Origin: Halocaridina rubra
Taxonomy: Eukaryota > Arthropoda > Malacostraca > Decapoda > Atyidae
Assembly: GCA_037179515.1 (NCBI GenBank)
Contig: JAXCGZ010011657.1
Location: forward strand, 1-64,000
Direction: 5' to 3'
DNA: 64,000 nt
Each line of letters opens with the position of its first letter. The first letter of the stretch is position 1. The notes beneath the pieces are model-generated. The model saw only the letters and a program-made list of their open reading frames with translations. It had not been told where the DNA came from and searched no databases. The position numbers and the translations under genes were made by a program. Of the stretch, positions 12,135 to 24,600 are shown one piece after another.

Positions 12135-13214
12135 ATGAGGCCATCTCTGTCCCAAACCTCTCCCACCCATGGGTCGGGAGAGGGGGTAGTCATCAGGGGA
12201 CTTAAACAGAGAATCAAGAAGTTAGAGGAAATGGTTGTAAGCCTTGATGATAAAATTCGGAATATGGATGGAGAAATGAAAGAGAATGAAACACTCAGAG
12301 AACAAATAAGATCTTTGGAGGAAGCAAATAAAGCACAAGGGCAGGAGAGAAAGGAACTAGAAAAAAGAATAAAGAAGCTGGAAGGGGAAAAGAGTCAACT
12401 AGAATCTAGAATTTCTAAACAAGAAGATAAAAACAAACAGCTAAATGACAACCTAAAGGAATTAGATGTTAGTTCACTGCTCTCTTCTGAGAGAGACGAG
12501 ATTGCTGCTTGGAATGTCCAGATTAAGGAAAACATTGAACAGTTCAGAAAAGAGTTCCAGGAGCTGAATATGGAAAATGATGCCATGAAAACGTCCTTTG
12601 CTGATGCACTAAAGGGGAATGTGGCAGTAAAAGAGGCTGTAAAGGTGGTGGCACTGGAAAACATACAAACAGTTGACTATAAAGAGACAGTAATCGAAAA
12701 AATGAAAGACGTTGTGATGGAAAGGGCAAACCCACTCATCAGACAGGCACTTGATAAGGAGAAGACAGTGGTAATCTCAGGCATAAGTGAATCCCAGGAG
12801 CCAACATGGCAGGGGAGACTTGAAGAAAATAAAGCTAACGTTGTAGACCTGATAAGAAAGCTTGGAGTAGTATGTGGCCCTGAGGATATTGTAAACATAC
12901 ACCAACTAGGTAAATATTCGAGGGAAGGAAAGCCGAGACCAACAAAAGTAACCTTTGAGAGAGGGGAAACATGTAGGGAAATATTGTTGAGAAAAAAAAG
13001 TCTAAAAGACCTTCAAGAAGGCAAAGAAGTGTTCATTAGATGATATAGAACACAGAAAGAGATGGGAAAGATCAAAAACTTGTTGCAAGAGGCAAGAAGG
13101 TTAAATGATGAGAGAAATGAAGAAGAGAAGAAAAATTTTCGTTGCAGAATACTTCCAGACAAAGGGGAGATAAAGAAGATAATGACAGAAGATCAGGGGA
13201 TGGGGCCTCATTAA
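12135..13214 (+). pseudogene. CR1 ORF1 protein, coiled coil plus RRM-like domain
   Basis: I choose the ATG at 12135 (aaaaATGagg). Residues about 25-150 form a heptad-rich coiled coil (IKKLEEMVVSLDDKIRN, ERKELEKRIKKLEGEKSQLE), expected to trimerise. About residues 210-300 look like the RRM-type RNA-binding domain of LINE ORF1 proteins: KTVVISGISES as the first core strand and RPTKVTFERGETCREILLRK near the second. A TGA at 13041-13043 stops the frame, but in-frame basic sequence (YRTQKEMGKIKNLLQEARR) continues to a TAA at about 13214, so the ancestral protein was about 360 residues. The tail overlaps the start of ORF2. Role: LINE RNA binding and chaperone. Confidence 0.8.
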
Positions 13215-16038
13215 GATTGTTATACACAAATGCTGATGGATTAGCTGGTAAGGCAGTAGAATTAAAAGATAGGATTCACAACAGTAAGGCAGATATAGTA
13301 GCAATTACAGAGACTAAGTTGAGTGAGGACATAAACAGTCACAGTTTTTCCTAAGGGCTTCAGAATACTAAGGGTTGAAAGATCTGAGAGGACTGGTGGA
13401 GGGATAGCACTGCTCATAAGTGAGAGGATTCAAGTTGAAGAAATAAACTTGGCTATAGAAAGTGAGTTCAGGGAATTTCTTGTTGCTCGCATAAATACTG
13501 GGTCAGAGAGCATTATAATAACTGTTGTATACAACCCACCAAGGAACCAAAATAGGCTTGAAATTTATGAGGAAAGTCATATAGGTACTATTGAAGTCAT
13601 AAACTCAGTTGTTAACATGGCACGGGAGAAAAAATGTAGGATTTTGATTATGGGAGACTTTAATCATAAAGAGATAGATTGGATAAATCTTGACCCACAC
13701 AGTGGTGAGGACTCATTCGGGGGAAGATTCCTAGATTGTGTACAAGGGAATTTCCTACACCAACATGTAATGGAACCAACAAGAGCCAGGGGTGGGGATG
13801 AGCCATCACTACTTGATCTAGTGTTCACAGATAATGTGTTGGATATTGAAAATATTGAGTATGAACCACCAATTGGAAAGAGTGACCACTGTGTGTTGTT
13901 GATGGAGTATATCATTGAAGATATTCTTCCTGAGAGTAGAGGCACTGAGGGCATGAGGAGGAACTATCTGAAAGGAGATTACATCAAAATGAATGAGCTT
14001 TTTGCAGCTATTGACTGGAGAACCTTATTTAACAACAAATCTGTACAAGAAATGTATGACATCTTTTGTGAGAAATATGGGAAGATAGTAGATTGCTGCA
14101 TACCTGTCACCAAAGTAGGTGTAATTCATGCCAGAGAGAAATGGTTCGATAATGGGTGTAAAAGAGCTAAGGAGTGGAGAGACAAATGCTGGAAAAGGTA
14201 TAGGAGGAGAAAAAACATAAATGCCTGGCAAACCTACAAAAGAGCAAGAAATGACTACCTAAGTAAAAGGAGAGAGGCAGAGAGAGATTATGAGAGGGAC
14301 ATCACCAGGAAGGCTAAAGAAAATCCCAAGCTTTTCCACAGCTTTATCAGAGGAAAACTGAAGGTAAAAGAACAGGTTTTAAGGCTAAAGAGAGCGGATG
14401 GAAGCATCACTGAGATGGACGAAGAGATCTGCAAAGAATTGAACAAGGAGTTTCAGTCAGTATTTACAGTAGAAAATACCCCCACCCCCTCAGATTGCAG
14501 TGATAGAAGCTCAAGGGCCGGTATTAGAGAACATCAACCTTACAGCCACAGAGGTATGCAAAGCGCTGATGGATTTAGATGTTCATAAAGCTACAGGTCC
14601 TGATGACATATCCCCTCATGTGCTTAAAAAATGCGCAAACACAATATCAGTGGCACTAAGTATCATATTTAAGGAGTCACTGGAGTCGGGGGAGATTCCA
14701 AGATGCTGGAAACAAGCAAATGTGATACCTATCTTCAAAAAGGGAAGGAGGGATACGGCTCTGAACTATAGACCAGTTTCCTTGACCAGCATAGTTTGCA
14801 AACTTATGGAGAAACTACTAAGGAAACATATCTCTCTTCACTTGGAATCCTTCAACTTTTTGTCAGTGAGGCAACATGGCTTCAGAGAAGGTAGATCAAC
14901 AGTAACAAACTTATTAGAATTTTATGATGAGGTAAGCCAAATCTTACAGGAAAGAGAGGGCTGGGCAGATTGCATATTCCTAGACTTCCAGAAAACGTTT
15001 GACACTGTTCCACATGGGAGACTTATTAGGAAGCTGCAATCAATGGTTGGAATAGGTGGAAATGTTTTGGAATGGATAAAAACTTACTTAGAAGGAAGGG
15101 AACAGAGGGTTAGAGTAAGACACTCAGTGTCTGAATGGAGAAGAGTTAGTAGTGGAGTTCCACAGGGTTCAGTTTTAGGGCCACTTTTGTTCCTTGTATA
15201 TGTAAATGACCTACCAGAGTCTGTAAATTCATTCATGAATATGTTTGCAGATGATGCAAAGATTGTGAAGAAAGTAAAAAACGAGAACAATGGTAGAGAA
15301 CTTCAGGAGGATCTAAATAATCTGCATGAGTGGTCAGAAAAGTGACTAATGAAATTCAATACCTCAAAATGTAAGGTAATGAGAATGGGTACAAGTGCAA
15401 GAAGGCCCAAGCTTGACTACTCGGTGGTTGGAGTACAACTTCAAGAGACAGAAAATGAGAGAGATCTAGGAGTAAACATACTGGCAGATTTGTCTCCAGA
15501 AATACATAGAAATGGCATAGTAAGGGCAGCATATGCATTCTTATCAAATGTAAGGGTAGCCTTCAGGCACATGGACAAGGAAATGTTCAGAAATATTTAT
15601 GTAACCTATGTGAGGCCAAAACTCGAATATGCAGCCCCCTTTTGGAATCCGCACTTGAAAAAGCACATAGCTAAGCTTGAAAAAGTTCAAAGACATGCCA
15701 CGAAACTGGTGCCAGAAATACGCAATCTCGGTTATGATGAGAGGCTGAGGGAATTAGACTTGCCATCACTCGAAGCTAGAAGAGTAAGGGGGGATATGGT
15801 GACAGTCTTTAAATTCCTTCATGGTTATGATAGAGTGGATAGGGATCGATATTTTGATATGGCTGGCTCTAGAACTAGAGGTCATAGTTTGAAGCTTCGT
15901 AAGAAAACTTCTTTGCAGGATGTAAGGAAATACTTTTTCAGTGTAAGAGTAGTTGATAATTGGAATTGGCTAAGCGAGGAGGTAGTTAATGCTATCTCAA
16001 TCCATAGTTTTAAGGACAGGTACGATAAGTATCACTAA
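13142..16038 (+). pseudogene. CR1 ORF2: endonuclease and reverse transcriptase
   Basis: AP-type endonuclease motifs appear in order: LYTNADGLAGK (about 13217), AITETKLSED (about 13300), then after a frameshift near 13350-13450 IMGDFNHKEIDW (about 13650) and GKSDHCVLL (about 13880). A second frameshift lies in the C-rich tract 14475-14490. RT follows: KATGPDDISPHVLK (about 14590), LNYRPVSLTS, the catalytic DFQKTFDTVPHGRL (about 14985), SSGVPQGSVLGPLLFLVYVN (about 15150) and MFADDAKI (about 15240). TGA at 15343 replaces a Trp codon present in the other copies. The C-terminal region ends HSFKDRYDKYH at 16038. An intact version would nick DNA and reverse-transcribe the LINE RNA at the target. No ATG is evident near 13142. 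Confidence 0.9.
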
Positions 16039-16126
16039 GTCTAAAATGGAACCGATGAGGAGACGGGAAGATACGAGCTTTGGGCTCTTTCCCGTAAACA
16101 CAATTAGGTAATCACAATTAGGTAAT

Positions 16127-17689
16127 CCTTCAGATGTTGAAAAGACAGCAGTAACCACACCCTTTGGGCTATTTGAATATTTATATATGCCTTATGGTCT
16201 TCGGAATGCCCCTGCCACTTTTCAACGCTTGATGGACAATTTATTTAGAAACCTTGATTTTGTTTTTATTTACCTGGATGATATTCTGATATTTTCAGAG
16301 AATACAGAAGAGCACAAGAAACATTTGTCAATAGTATTTGAAATCCTAAGCTCTAATAATCTTAAAATTTCTATTGATAAATGTGAATTCTTTAAAAATG
16401 AAATAGAATATTTAGGATATTTGATCACTGCTAATGGTTTAAAACCTGGTTCTCATAAACAGACAGATATTGTTGATTTTCCTAAGCCAGCAGATTCTGC
16501 TGCCTTACGTAGGTTTATAGGAATGCTCAATTACTATAGACAAATGGTACCGCATTTTGCTGATGTTGTATATCCTTTGACCGAATTAATTAGACTACAA
16601 CCTAAATCTAAAGAACTAGTATGGAATTCGGAAGCAGAATCTGCCTTTGTAAGTGCTAAAGAGTCACTCAACAATGCTTGTACCATTGCATATTTCACTA
16701 GTAAGTGTAATTCTCCACTGCATCTGGTGACTGATTGTTCCCAAGTGGCAGCTGGAGCTGCGTTACACCAAATTCAGGATGGTATATTTGTCCCTATTGA
16801 ATTCTTTTCAAAGAAATTATCAGAAACTCAGAGGTGTTATTCTACTTTTGACCGAGAACTGCTTGCTGCGTATCTGGCTGTACTGAAATTTAAGCATGTA
16901 ATTGAAGGACGTGAAACCGTTTTATTTACTGATCATAAACCCCTTGTTTTTGCATTTAAGAATCCTCATACAGCCAAGTCAGATAGACAGCAACGATATT
17001 GGTCTTTAATTACCGAGTATATATCAGATGTTGTACATAACAAGGGTGCAGACAATATTGTAGCAGATTGTCTTTCCAGACCATTACCTGTATCTTCTGT
17101 CTCAGTGGACTTACATGATTTAACCAGTATAGCTGAGAGCCAATCCACTGACACAGAAATTTTTAATTACAAAGAGAGATTGAAGATTTTCAAAATTCAG
17201 AATCATGACTTATATTGTGACGTGTCAACACCCCATCCAAGACCATTTCTTCCCTTAGCTTGTCGTAAATCAGTATTTCAACTTATGCATAACATTTCAC
17301 ATCCAGGAGTCAAAGGTACGTTGCGCCTTATCAAAGCTAGGTACTTTTGGCCTAATATGGATCGAGATATTCGAAGTTGGACTAAAGAGTGTACTTCTTG
17401 TCAGCAAGTTAAAGTGCACCGCCATACCCGTGCTCCTATTACAAATTTTACAGCACCTTTTGGGAGATTTGAATTTGTACATTTAGATATTTTTGGTCCT
17501 CTCCCTCCTAGTAAAGTCCCTGGTCAGTCTTTTACAGCACCAGAACAATACGTTCTTACCTGTATTGACAGATCTACTAGATGGTTGGAAGCCATCCCCA
17601 TCACAGATATTTCTGCTACCACTGTTGTTTTTGCTTTTATTAAAGGTTGGGTATCTCGTTTTGGAGTGCCATTATATGTTTTTTACTGA
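16127..17689 (+). pseudogene. Pol part 2: RT, RNase H, integrase N-terminus
   Basis: Continuation of the Gypsy pol after the CR1 insertion. It shows MPYGLRNAPATFQRLM and the RT catalytic FIYLDDILIF (about 16265), the thumb (LGYLITANGLKPGSHK), and RNase H (DCSQVAAGAALHQ, DRELLAAYLAV, LFTDHKPLVF, about 16730-16940). The integrase zinc module follows (MHNISHPGVKGTLRLIKARY...CTSCQQVK, about 17285-17410) and the first catalytic Asp in HLDIFGPLPP (about 17485). At 17680-17689 a short indel ends the frame (GVPLYVFY, stop); the next frame carries on at once with the rest of the catalytic core. RNase H to integrase order is the ordinary Ty3/Gypsy one. Confidence 0.9.
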
Positions 17690-18553
17690 TAGAGGTGCTC
17701 AATTTGAATCTGCATTATTTCAGCAACTTTCCTCTATAATTGGATTTCATAGACTGCGTACCACTTCATATCACCCTCAATCCAATGGCATGGTTGAAAG
17801 ATCACATAGAGTATTGAAAGTATCTCTGATGGCACGTAAAGATGATTGGCTTGCTTCTTTACCAATAGTACTTTTAGGTTTAAGATGTGTCCCCACAGAG
17901 TCTGGAGTTTCTCCATTTACTTTGGTAACAGGAAGTATGCTACTTAGTCCTAAAATCATGGTAACAACTGAAATTCCTTCTTTTGCACAACAAAAAGAAA
18001 TTGTCACTGAATTTGTATCTCGATGCGTGAATTAGATTTTTCTGAATCCTCTTATGGATACCTTCATTCATCCTCTGTTAAACCTTAAGTTCCAAAAGAT
18101 CTTGAATCATGTACACATGTTTGGGTTAGAGTGGATCGTGTACGTCGCCCTTTAGAGGCTCCCTACTTTGGTCCACTTGAAGTTGTAGAACATGGTGATA
18201 AATATTTTATTCTACGTCAGCTTTCTGGAAATTTAACTACTGTATCTGTAGATAGATTGAAACCTGCCTCAATACCAAAAACTATCAGTTCTAATGAGAC
18301 AGAACCAACTGTAAATAATGATTCTGTGCCAGAGGCTGTCAATTCTGATGTGATTGAACCAAGTGTAAATAATGATTTTTCTGATTCTAATTCCACAAAT
18401 GACACAGATTCTGATACATTAATTCCTAGTAGTGCATCTAGTCCTGAAAATATTGATAATGAAGATGTTATTGAAGAGAAAATACCTCAGTCTGTTGTAA
18501 CGAAATCTCGTCGAGTTAGATTTAATCGTAACCCTGATTATGTATATTATTAA
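17680..18553 (+). pseudogene. Integrase core and C-terminal tail of Gypsy pol
   Basis: Shifted frame supplying the second Asp in FTDRGAQFESALF (about 17685) and the Glu in SNGMVERSHRVLK (about 17785), completing the DDE triad. A stop at 18033-18035 breaks it. After a further frame change, codons from about 18131 encode the C-terminal beta-barrel region (APYFGPLEVVEHGDKYFIL, equivalent to GPY/F). A long acidic Ser/Asn/Asp-rich tail follows, rich in repeated VNND and SSN motifs, ending RRVRFNRNPDYVYY at 18553. The tail is unusually long and low in complexity. Role: insertion of the cDNA into the host chromosome. Confidence 0.85.
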
Positions 18554-18641
18554 TTTGTATTTTTGTATCTATGTCTCCACATATATATTATATATCTATA
18601 TTTTCTATTATCAGTGTTAAACACTAATGTACTCCTGTACT

Positions 18642-18654
18642 GGCAGGGGAGTGT
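18642..18654 (+). promoter_or_regulatory. Polypurine tract before the 3' LTR
   Basis: GGCAGGGGAGTGT lies immediately upstream of the 3' LTR start at 18655, the expected site for plus-strand DNA priming. It is purine-rich but ends with a T-containing triplet. Confidence 0.6.
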
Positions 18655-19175
<521 letters not shown>

Positions 19176-19179
19176 GGAA

Positions 19180-20347
19180 TTCCTTACATCCTGCAAAGAA
19201 GTTTTCTTATGAAGCTTCAAACTATGACCGCCAGTTGCCAGCCATATAAAAATATCGATCCCTATCCACTCTGTCATGACCATGAAGGAATCTAAAAATC
19301 GTCACCATATCTCCCCCTCATTCTTCTAGCATTGCGTGATGGTAAGTCTAATGCCCTCAGCCTCTCCTCATAACTGAGATTGCGCATTTCTGGCACCATT
19401 TTCATGGCATGTCTTTGAACTTGTTCCAGCTTAACTACGTGCCTTTTTTAAGTGTGGCTTCCAAAAGGGGGCTGCATATTCAAGCTTTAGCCTCACATAG
19501 GTTACATATATATTTCTTAACGTTTCCTTGTCCACGTCCCTGAAAGCTACCTTCACATTTGCTAAGAGAGCATATTCTGCCCTTTCTATGCCATTTATAT
19601 GCATTTCCGGAGACAAATCTGCCAGGATGTTTACTCCTAGATATCTCTCAATCTCAATCCCTTGAAGATCTACTCCTGTTATTGAGTATTCAAACTTGGG
19701 CCTTCTTGCATTTGTACTCATTCTCATTACCATACAATTAGAAGTATTGAATTTCATTAGCAACTTTTATGACCACTCATGCAGACTATTTAGATCTTCC
19801 TAAAGTTCTCTGTCGTTGTTCTAGTCTCTTATTTTCTTCACAATCTTTGCATCGTCTGCAAACATATTCATGAATGTATTTACAGACTTTGGTAGGTCAT
19901 TTCCATATACAAGGAGCAAATGTGGCCCTAAAACTAAATCCTGTGGAACTCCACCACTAACTCTTCTCCATTCAAACACTGAGTGTCGTACTCTAACCCC
20001 TGAGTTCTTCCTTCTAAGTAACTTTTTTATCCATTCCAAGACATGTCCAGCTATTCTTGCCATTGCTTGCAGTTTCTTAATAATATATAATATATATGTG
20101 GAGACATAGATACAAAAATACAAATTAATAACCGTATCAAATGCCTTCTTAATGTCTAGGAATAGGCAAGCCGTCCAGCCCTCTCTTTCCTGTAAGATTC
20201 GACTTACCTCATCATAAAACTCTGATAAGTATGTTACTTTTGATTTACCTTCTCTGAAGCTATGTTGTCTCACTGACAAAAAGTTGAAGGCTTCCAAGTG
20301 AAGAGAGATGTGTTTTCTTAATAGTTTTTTCATAACTTTGCAAGCTA
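19180..20347 (-). mobile_element. CR1 LINE, right part of the split copy
   Basis: Minus-strand continuation of 8763-8946. It encodes, in broken frames, the ORF2 C-terminal region (19763-19431: KFNTSNCMVMRMSTNARRPK) and RT motifs (20330-19820: SFREGKSKVTYLSEFYDE, FLDIKKAFDTV, MFADDAKIVKK). It is more diverged from the 11264-16126 copy than the 27-30 kb copies are, consistent with being older than the Gypsy that landed in it. It ends at the (TTA)n tract at 20348. A 46-bp foreign segment interrupts the RT (separate entry). Confidence 0.85.
20085..20132 (-). other. 46-bp templated insertion from the Gypsy 3' end
   Basis: Within the CR1 RT, the codons expected after FDTV are replaced by a segment identical, in reverse complement, to Gypsy positions 18548-18593 (the end of pol plus the start of the 3' flank, including tgtctccacatatata). 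ATGTGG is shared by the lost CR1 sequence and the copied piece. This looks like a microhomology-driven template switch. Confidence 0.75.
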
Positions 20348-20457
<110 letters not shown>

Positions 20458-20604
20458 GTACTACTAATGCAATTATTAACTATTACTAATTTTATTTCCA
20501 TTGCTATTATTATTCCTACGATTTTTATCTTATATTTTCTTTTATCAAATTCATCTTATTGCAATAATAATAATAATCTATTTTTTTTTACCATTCACAA
20601 TTAG

Positions 20605-20972
20605 ACTTACCATCACTCGAAGCTAGAAGAGTGAGGGGGAATATGGTGACAGTCTTTAAATTCCTTCATGGTTATGATAGAGTGGATAGGGATCGATATT
20701 TTGATATGGCTGGCTCTAGAACTAGAGGTCATAGTTTGAAGCTTGGTAAGAAAACTTCTTTGCAGGATGTAAGGAAATACTTTTTCAGTGTAAGAGTAGT
20801 TGATAATTGGAATTCGCTAAGCGAGGAGGTAGTTAATGCTATCTCATTCCATAGTTTTAAGGACAGGTATGATAAGTATCACTAAGTATAAAATGGAACC
20901 GATGAGGAGACGGGAAGATACGAGCTTTGGGTTCTTTCCCGTAAACACAATTAGGTAATCACAATTAGGTAA
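20605..20972 (+). mobile_element. CR1 LINE 3' end, truncated
   Basis: Starts in the ORF2 C-terminal codons (LDLPSLEARRVRG) and runs through HSFKDRYDKYH, the stop and the 3'UTR, to two caattaggtaatc repeats. 5'-truncated in the usual LINE manner, and very close to the full-length copy. Confidence 0.9.
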
Positions 20973-21268
20973 TCACGTGCACTTAGTGGATTTTTTGTTG
21001 GCACCTTTTTTATTCAGCTCTTTGAAGTGTCTATTTTAAGATTTTGACAGGTAACAGGTTCAAATAATCTCACACGGGGTTCGTCTTTACCCTTTATCAT
21101 AAATAATTGGTACTTGGATGCGAACCTTAGAAACATTAGAAAGCTGCATAACTTTTGAACTAAACAAATTGTAGGGACAAATGAACACATTTTTCTGTAC
21201 AATTTTGACCAAAATATCCATTGAAATAGATATTTTTAAGTTTTAAGCACATCTTGACTCAATATCAG
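20973..21268 (+). repeat. Left terminal inverted repeat of the 6.5-kb element
   Basis: About 296 bp beginning cacgtgcacttagtggat and ending aatatcag. Its reverse complement recurs, interrupted, at 27465-27345 (outer part) and 26428-26305 (inner part). The outer ends align as cac(g/c)tgcac(t/c)t(a/t)gtggat, then TTTTGTTGGCACC. No clear target duplication is visible; the left flank is the CR1 tail. Confidence 0.8.
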
Positions 21269-22541
21269 AAGAAATTCACCCCCCAGAATGGAAAATAATA
21301 TGAATTTTTAAAAATATTATTGTCTATATACTTTGATGTAAAGTGAAAGTCCTTTCAAATCATCTTAAGACATACAAATAAATTCCAAATCTATGTTCTA
21401 ACATTTGCATAAGTCATTTTTGCCCGATACTAATAACGATCACCATCATCATCATCTTCATCAACAGAAAAGAGGTTGTCAAAGTCTATCTCTTGGATTT
21501 TCAACTCTTCCTCATCATCACACTCACAATCTCCATCCACCTAAACCACAGTCTCTGAGTTGCTGTTTCTATAAGCTTTTCCTTTTCTAACTCCTCTCTC
21601 TGTGCCAGTATCTCAATGAGAGAAGGAGGAAGAATAGGTCCAACTGACCAGATGGGCTCTACCACCCCCTCATTCACGATCTTCTCCCAGCCTATAACCT
21701 GATCATAGGGCTTGGGCCTCTCAAATATTGACTGGTCTGCTCTCTTGTAGCAAGCAACTCTGTACTTGAGGGATGAGGCAGACTTTGGGAGGAGACAGGC
21801 GTTCAAGGTCAACTTTGGAGTGCAAGCTCAGGACTTAGTCAGTATTCACCATTCTTTGCAGGATCTTGGCACGCATGACATCAATGACTTTATTTGAGAA
21901 TAGCCAGACATGAGACGTGAATGCCTTCATCTCCTGCTACAGCTAATCAGGCACCAACCACGATGTGCCAAGTTTGCTAAAAGCATTTTGATACATAGGG
22001 TTCGTCTGCAGTTTCTTCAGTGGATTAACCTTGCCCTTGCCTTTGAATGCACTTGTGCAGTCTTCCCCAGAAAAAACAGTGCCCCAGCAGGGTGCTGCAG
22101 TAATCTGGGCCCAGTAACTCTGCCAGTTCAGGTACATTTATCAGTTTACGATGCACCCCTGTGCCATGATCGCGATATATGGAGAGGTTGATTTTCTTGG
22201 CATGGTAGAGGAGGATCATCAGAATGTCCATGTCAGGAGTCCTCACCACAATGGAATGTACCCCCACTGTGACCAAAATTCTAAACATGAATACTATAGC
22301 CACAGCCAACATTTCATTTGCCTCTAATCAAAGAAAGGCTATGATTGTGTGCACAGCTTTAATTACTTGAGGACTTTGCAAACTTCATGAAAGTCTCCTC
22401 CATGGTCTTGTTCACAGTAGAAAGAGCCCCAGCAGAATAAAGGAGTTATCCACCGCAATAGCTCCATGTTTGAGGTAACCACAAGCACCAGGGTGAGAGA
22501 GGTCAATGTTCGTGAGGATTGCCTCAAGCCATGTAAGGTAC

Positions 22542-22696
22542 CTGTAGAGAATCAACAGTATTTCAAAAGTCATACTACAGTTTATTCCTCTATATAATTC
22601 TTTATTTTTGTTACTAATATTACTTTAAAATTCATACTACAGTCATTTCATCTTAATTCTTTGTTATTCAGTATCAATAGTATGTACACTGATTAC
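22542..22696 (-). other. Intron in the PIN-like gene, 155 nt
   Basis: Minus strand: exon ...tattccag|GTAATC, then gattctctacAG|gtaccttac. Splicing joins NYS-R-YLTW in frame through a split Arg codon (phase 2). Sequence inside the intron is AT-rich and non-coding. Confidence 0.75.
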
Positions 22697-22879
22697 CTGG
22701 AATAGTTGTGACCATTGTATACAAAGAAGAGATCCGCCATGGCACCGTTGCAGTGATGAAAGAGCTCAAAGTTATTGGTTTTCACAGCAAAGTCCATCAT
22801 GAAGACAAACCTTGCATGATGCATCACTGAGAGCTAGAACATTCTTGTCTTTGCAAGATGCCCCTTACGAACCTTCTCT

Positions 22880-23246
22880 TGGAACAAATAACCACATCAA
22901 CAGTCTACTAAATATTATCAGACAATACCTTCCACCAAGATAACCATGCAATAACTCTCTCTCACCCCAAAACAGGAATTCATTTAAATTGTTTGATGTA
23001 AACTAATAATTCACAACTGAATACTTATGCTCTCCGTTATCTTTACAGTTTTGCACAATCTCACCTGCGGGCCAATTAGGAAAGTCCGATCACCAACAAT
23101 AACAAGATTTCACCCCACCTCCTCACCAACAGGAAAGCCCATTCGCCCGCAAGAGCGAATACCACGTACACTCCAAAAAAATCTCACCCCACCTGCGGGC
23201 CACAAGTGGAAGGTCCGCTCACCCTCAAGGGTGAATATCCAAGAAC
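22880..23246 (+). mobile_element. RNase H-bearing LINE (LINE2), 3'-end copy 1
   Basis: 5'-truncated copy sharing its 3'UTR with 26429-27345 (ccaagataaccatgcaataa, acctgcgggcc, ctcaccctcaaggg). It interrupts the PIN-like gene. An imperfect duplication of about 16 bp flanks it: gaaccttctcttggaac (22869-22885) and gaacatctcttggaac (23247-23262). Confidence 0.75.
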
Positions 23247-24334
23247 ATCTCTTGGAACTCAGTATATTGATGAATCATCTTAACAACTGAAGTGTCTTTA
23301 AGAGCAACATCAAGATTTTCACAGGTGCAGCAGTGGATAAGATTGACTAGAGTCTCATGTGGGACCTCCACATTCTCCTCATCCAGGAACACATTGAGTA
23401 GTAACTGTTCAAGTGCCTCTGTCACCACCTTCAGACTAAAGAGTATCCTTGCATATAATTTTCCACTCAGGATGCTTTTCAGGCACCCACTGGTTGCTTG
23501 GCCAGCTTCAATGAGAATTTCAGAGTAGCCAGCACCTCTACACTTGTGACCAGTGAGCATGCCTACATAATTCATGACTGTGGAACTTGCCAGGGATGAT
23601 GATGTGTTTATTGATCTTCTCCTCGTATTTCCATACTAAAGGACTTGCATTCATTACCACCCCCAAGTCAAAGGTGTTGATGGTGTATGGCTGCCCAACC
23701 TCCTGTGTTGCTGCCTCTGATCTCTTGAGCAGCTCATATACCACTACATTTTCTGTAATAGAGTGGTTGATTGGGGTGTAATAGTCAATTGTAGATTTTC
23801 TTGGAGGCACTTTCCCTGTGCTTGAAATGAAGCCACCAAATCCAGGCACCTGTTGCTTACCCTCACTGCTTAAAAGCCTGCATAAAAGACACATGTAGTA
23901 CTCCAACAGTTTAACATCGTATATCCTTTGGTTTTCAACAGGTGGGGTAAACCTAGCATTCTGGGAAAATTTGGGTCCTATTCTTCTGAATGCTAGTTCT
24001 GGCAATGTCTCTGGAGGGGTAATCTTGAGGCTTCTCATATTGAATGACCTTTCATAGAAAGGAAGGGTCCATACATTGGTGTTTTGATGCCCTTCTCTCA
24101 CCTCTTGAATCATTATCCCTCCAGCACTATTCACGATGTTTGAGCCATGGGCATTGGTTGTGATTTTGTTAAGGTTATCCCACTCATTATGGAACACAGC
24201 ATTGCCCTCACCAGTGATGATCTGGAGGTGAGGTAGGTGGACGTCTCGTCGAGAGCCTTGGTTAATGCTGTCTCAATCTCCAGACTAAAGTTGTAGGTTT
24301 CTGATTGACCAAGTCGGGCAAGAATGGCTGTGAG

Positions 24335-24600
24335 CTGCAAAGAGAGTGATTTATATTATAACAAAATTAAATATGCAATATTATTAGTATCTAAACAAAA
24401 TCAGTTTTGCAATGACCAATTACTCCGTACATTATTTTTATTATTCTTATATAGTCAAGTATAGTTCTAGAATATTAACAGAATAAGAAAATATCTACAA
24501 TATCCACTCTGATGAATATTGGATTTAGGAGTGAGAGTAATGCCGACATCTGTGCAAAGCTAATCAAGAAGAAAAAAAATAATGTTAGCTGATTACCCAC
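24335..24600 (-). other. Intron in the PIN-like gene, 266 nt
   Basis: Minus strand: ...cgaagcaagcag|GTGGGT to actctctttgcAG|ctcacagcc. It joins RSKQ to LTAILARLG in phase 0. Contains stops in all frames and AT-rich sequence, as an intron should. Confidence 0.75.

Larger units (their letters stand above)
11264..16126 (+). mobile_element. Near-full-length CR1-type LINE
   Basis: About 4.86 kb inserted in the Gypsy RT, comprising a 5'UTR of ~870 bp, ORF1, ORF2 (EN-RT) and a short 3'UTR ending in two copies of acaattaggtaatc. The junctions read ctcttaaat|ttttaattg at the 5' end and ggtaat|ccttcag at the 3' end, so any target duplication is at most about 3 bp (aat). CR1 elements typically end in short tandem repeats and make little or no duplication, so this fits. 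The copy carries at least one premature stop in ORF1 and two frameshifts plus one stop in ORF2, so it is inactive although well preserved. It is the best local reference for all other CR1 fragments in the window. Confidence 0.9.
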
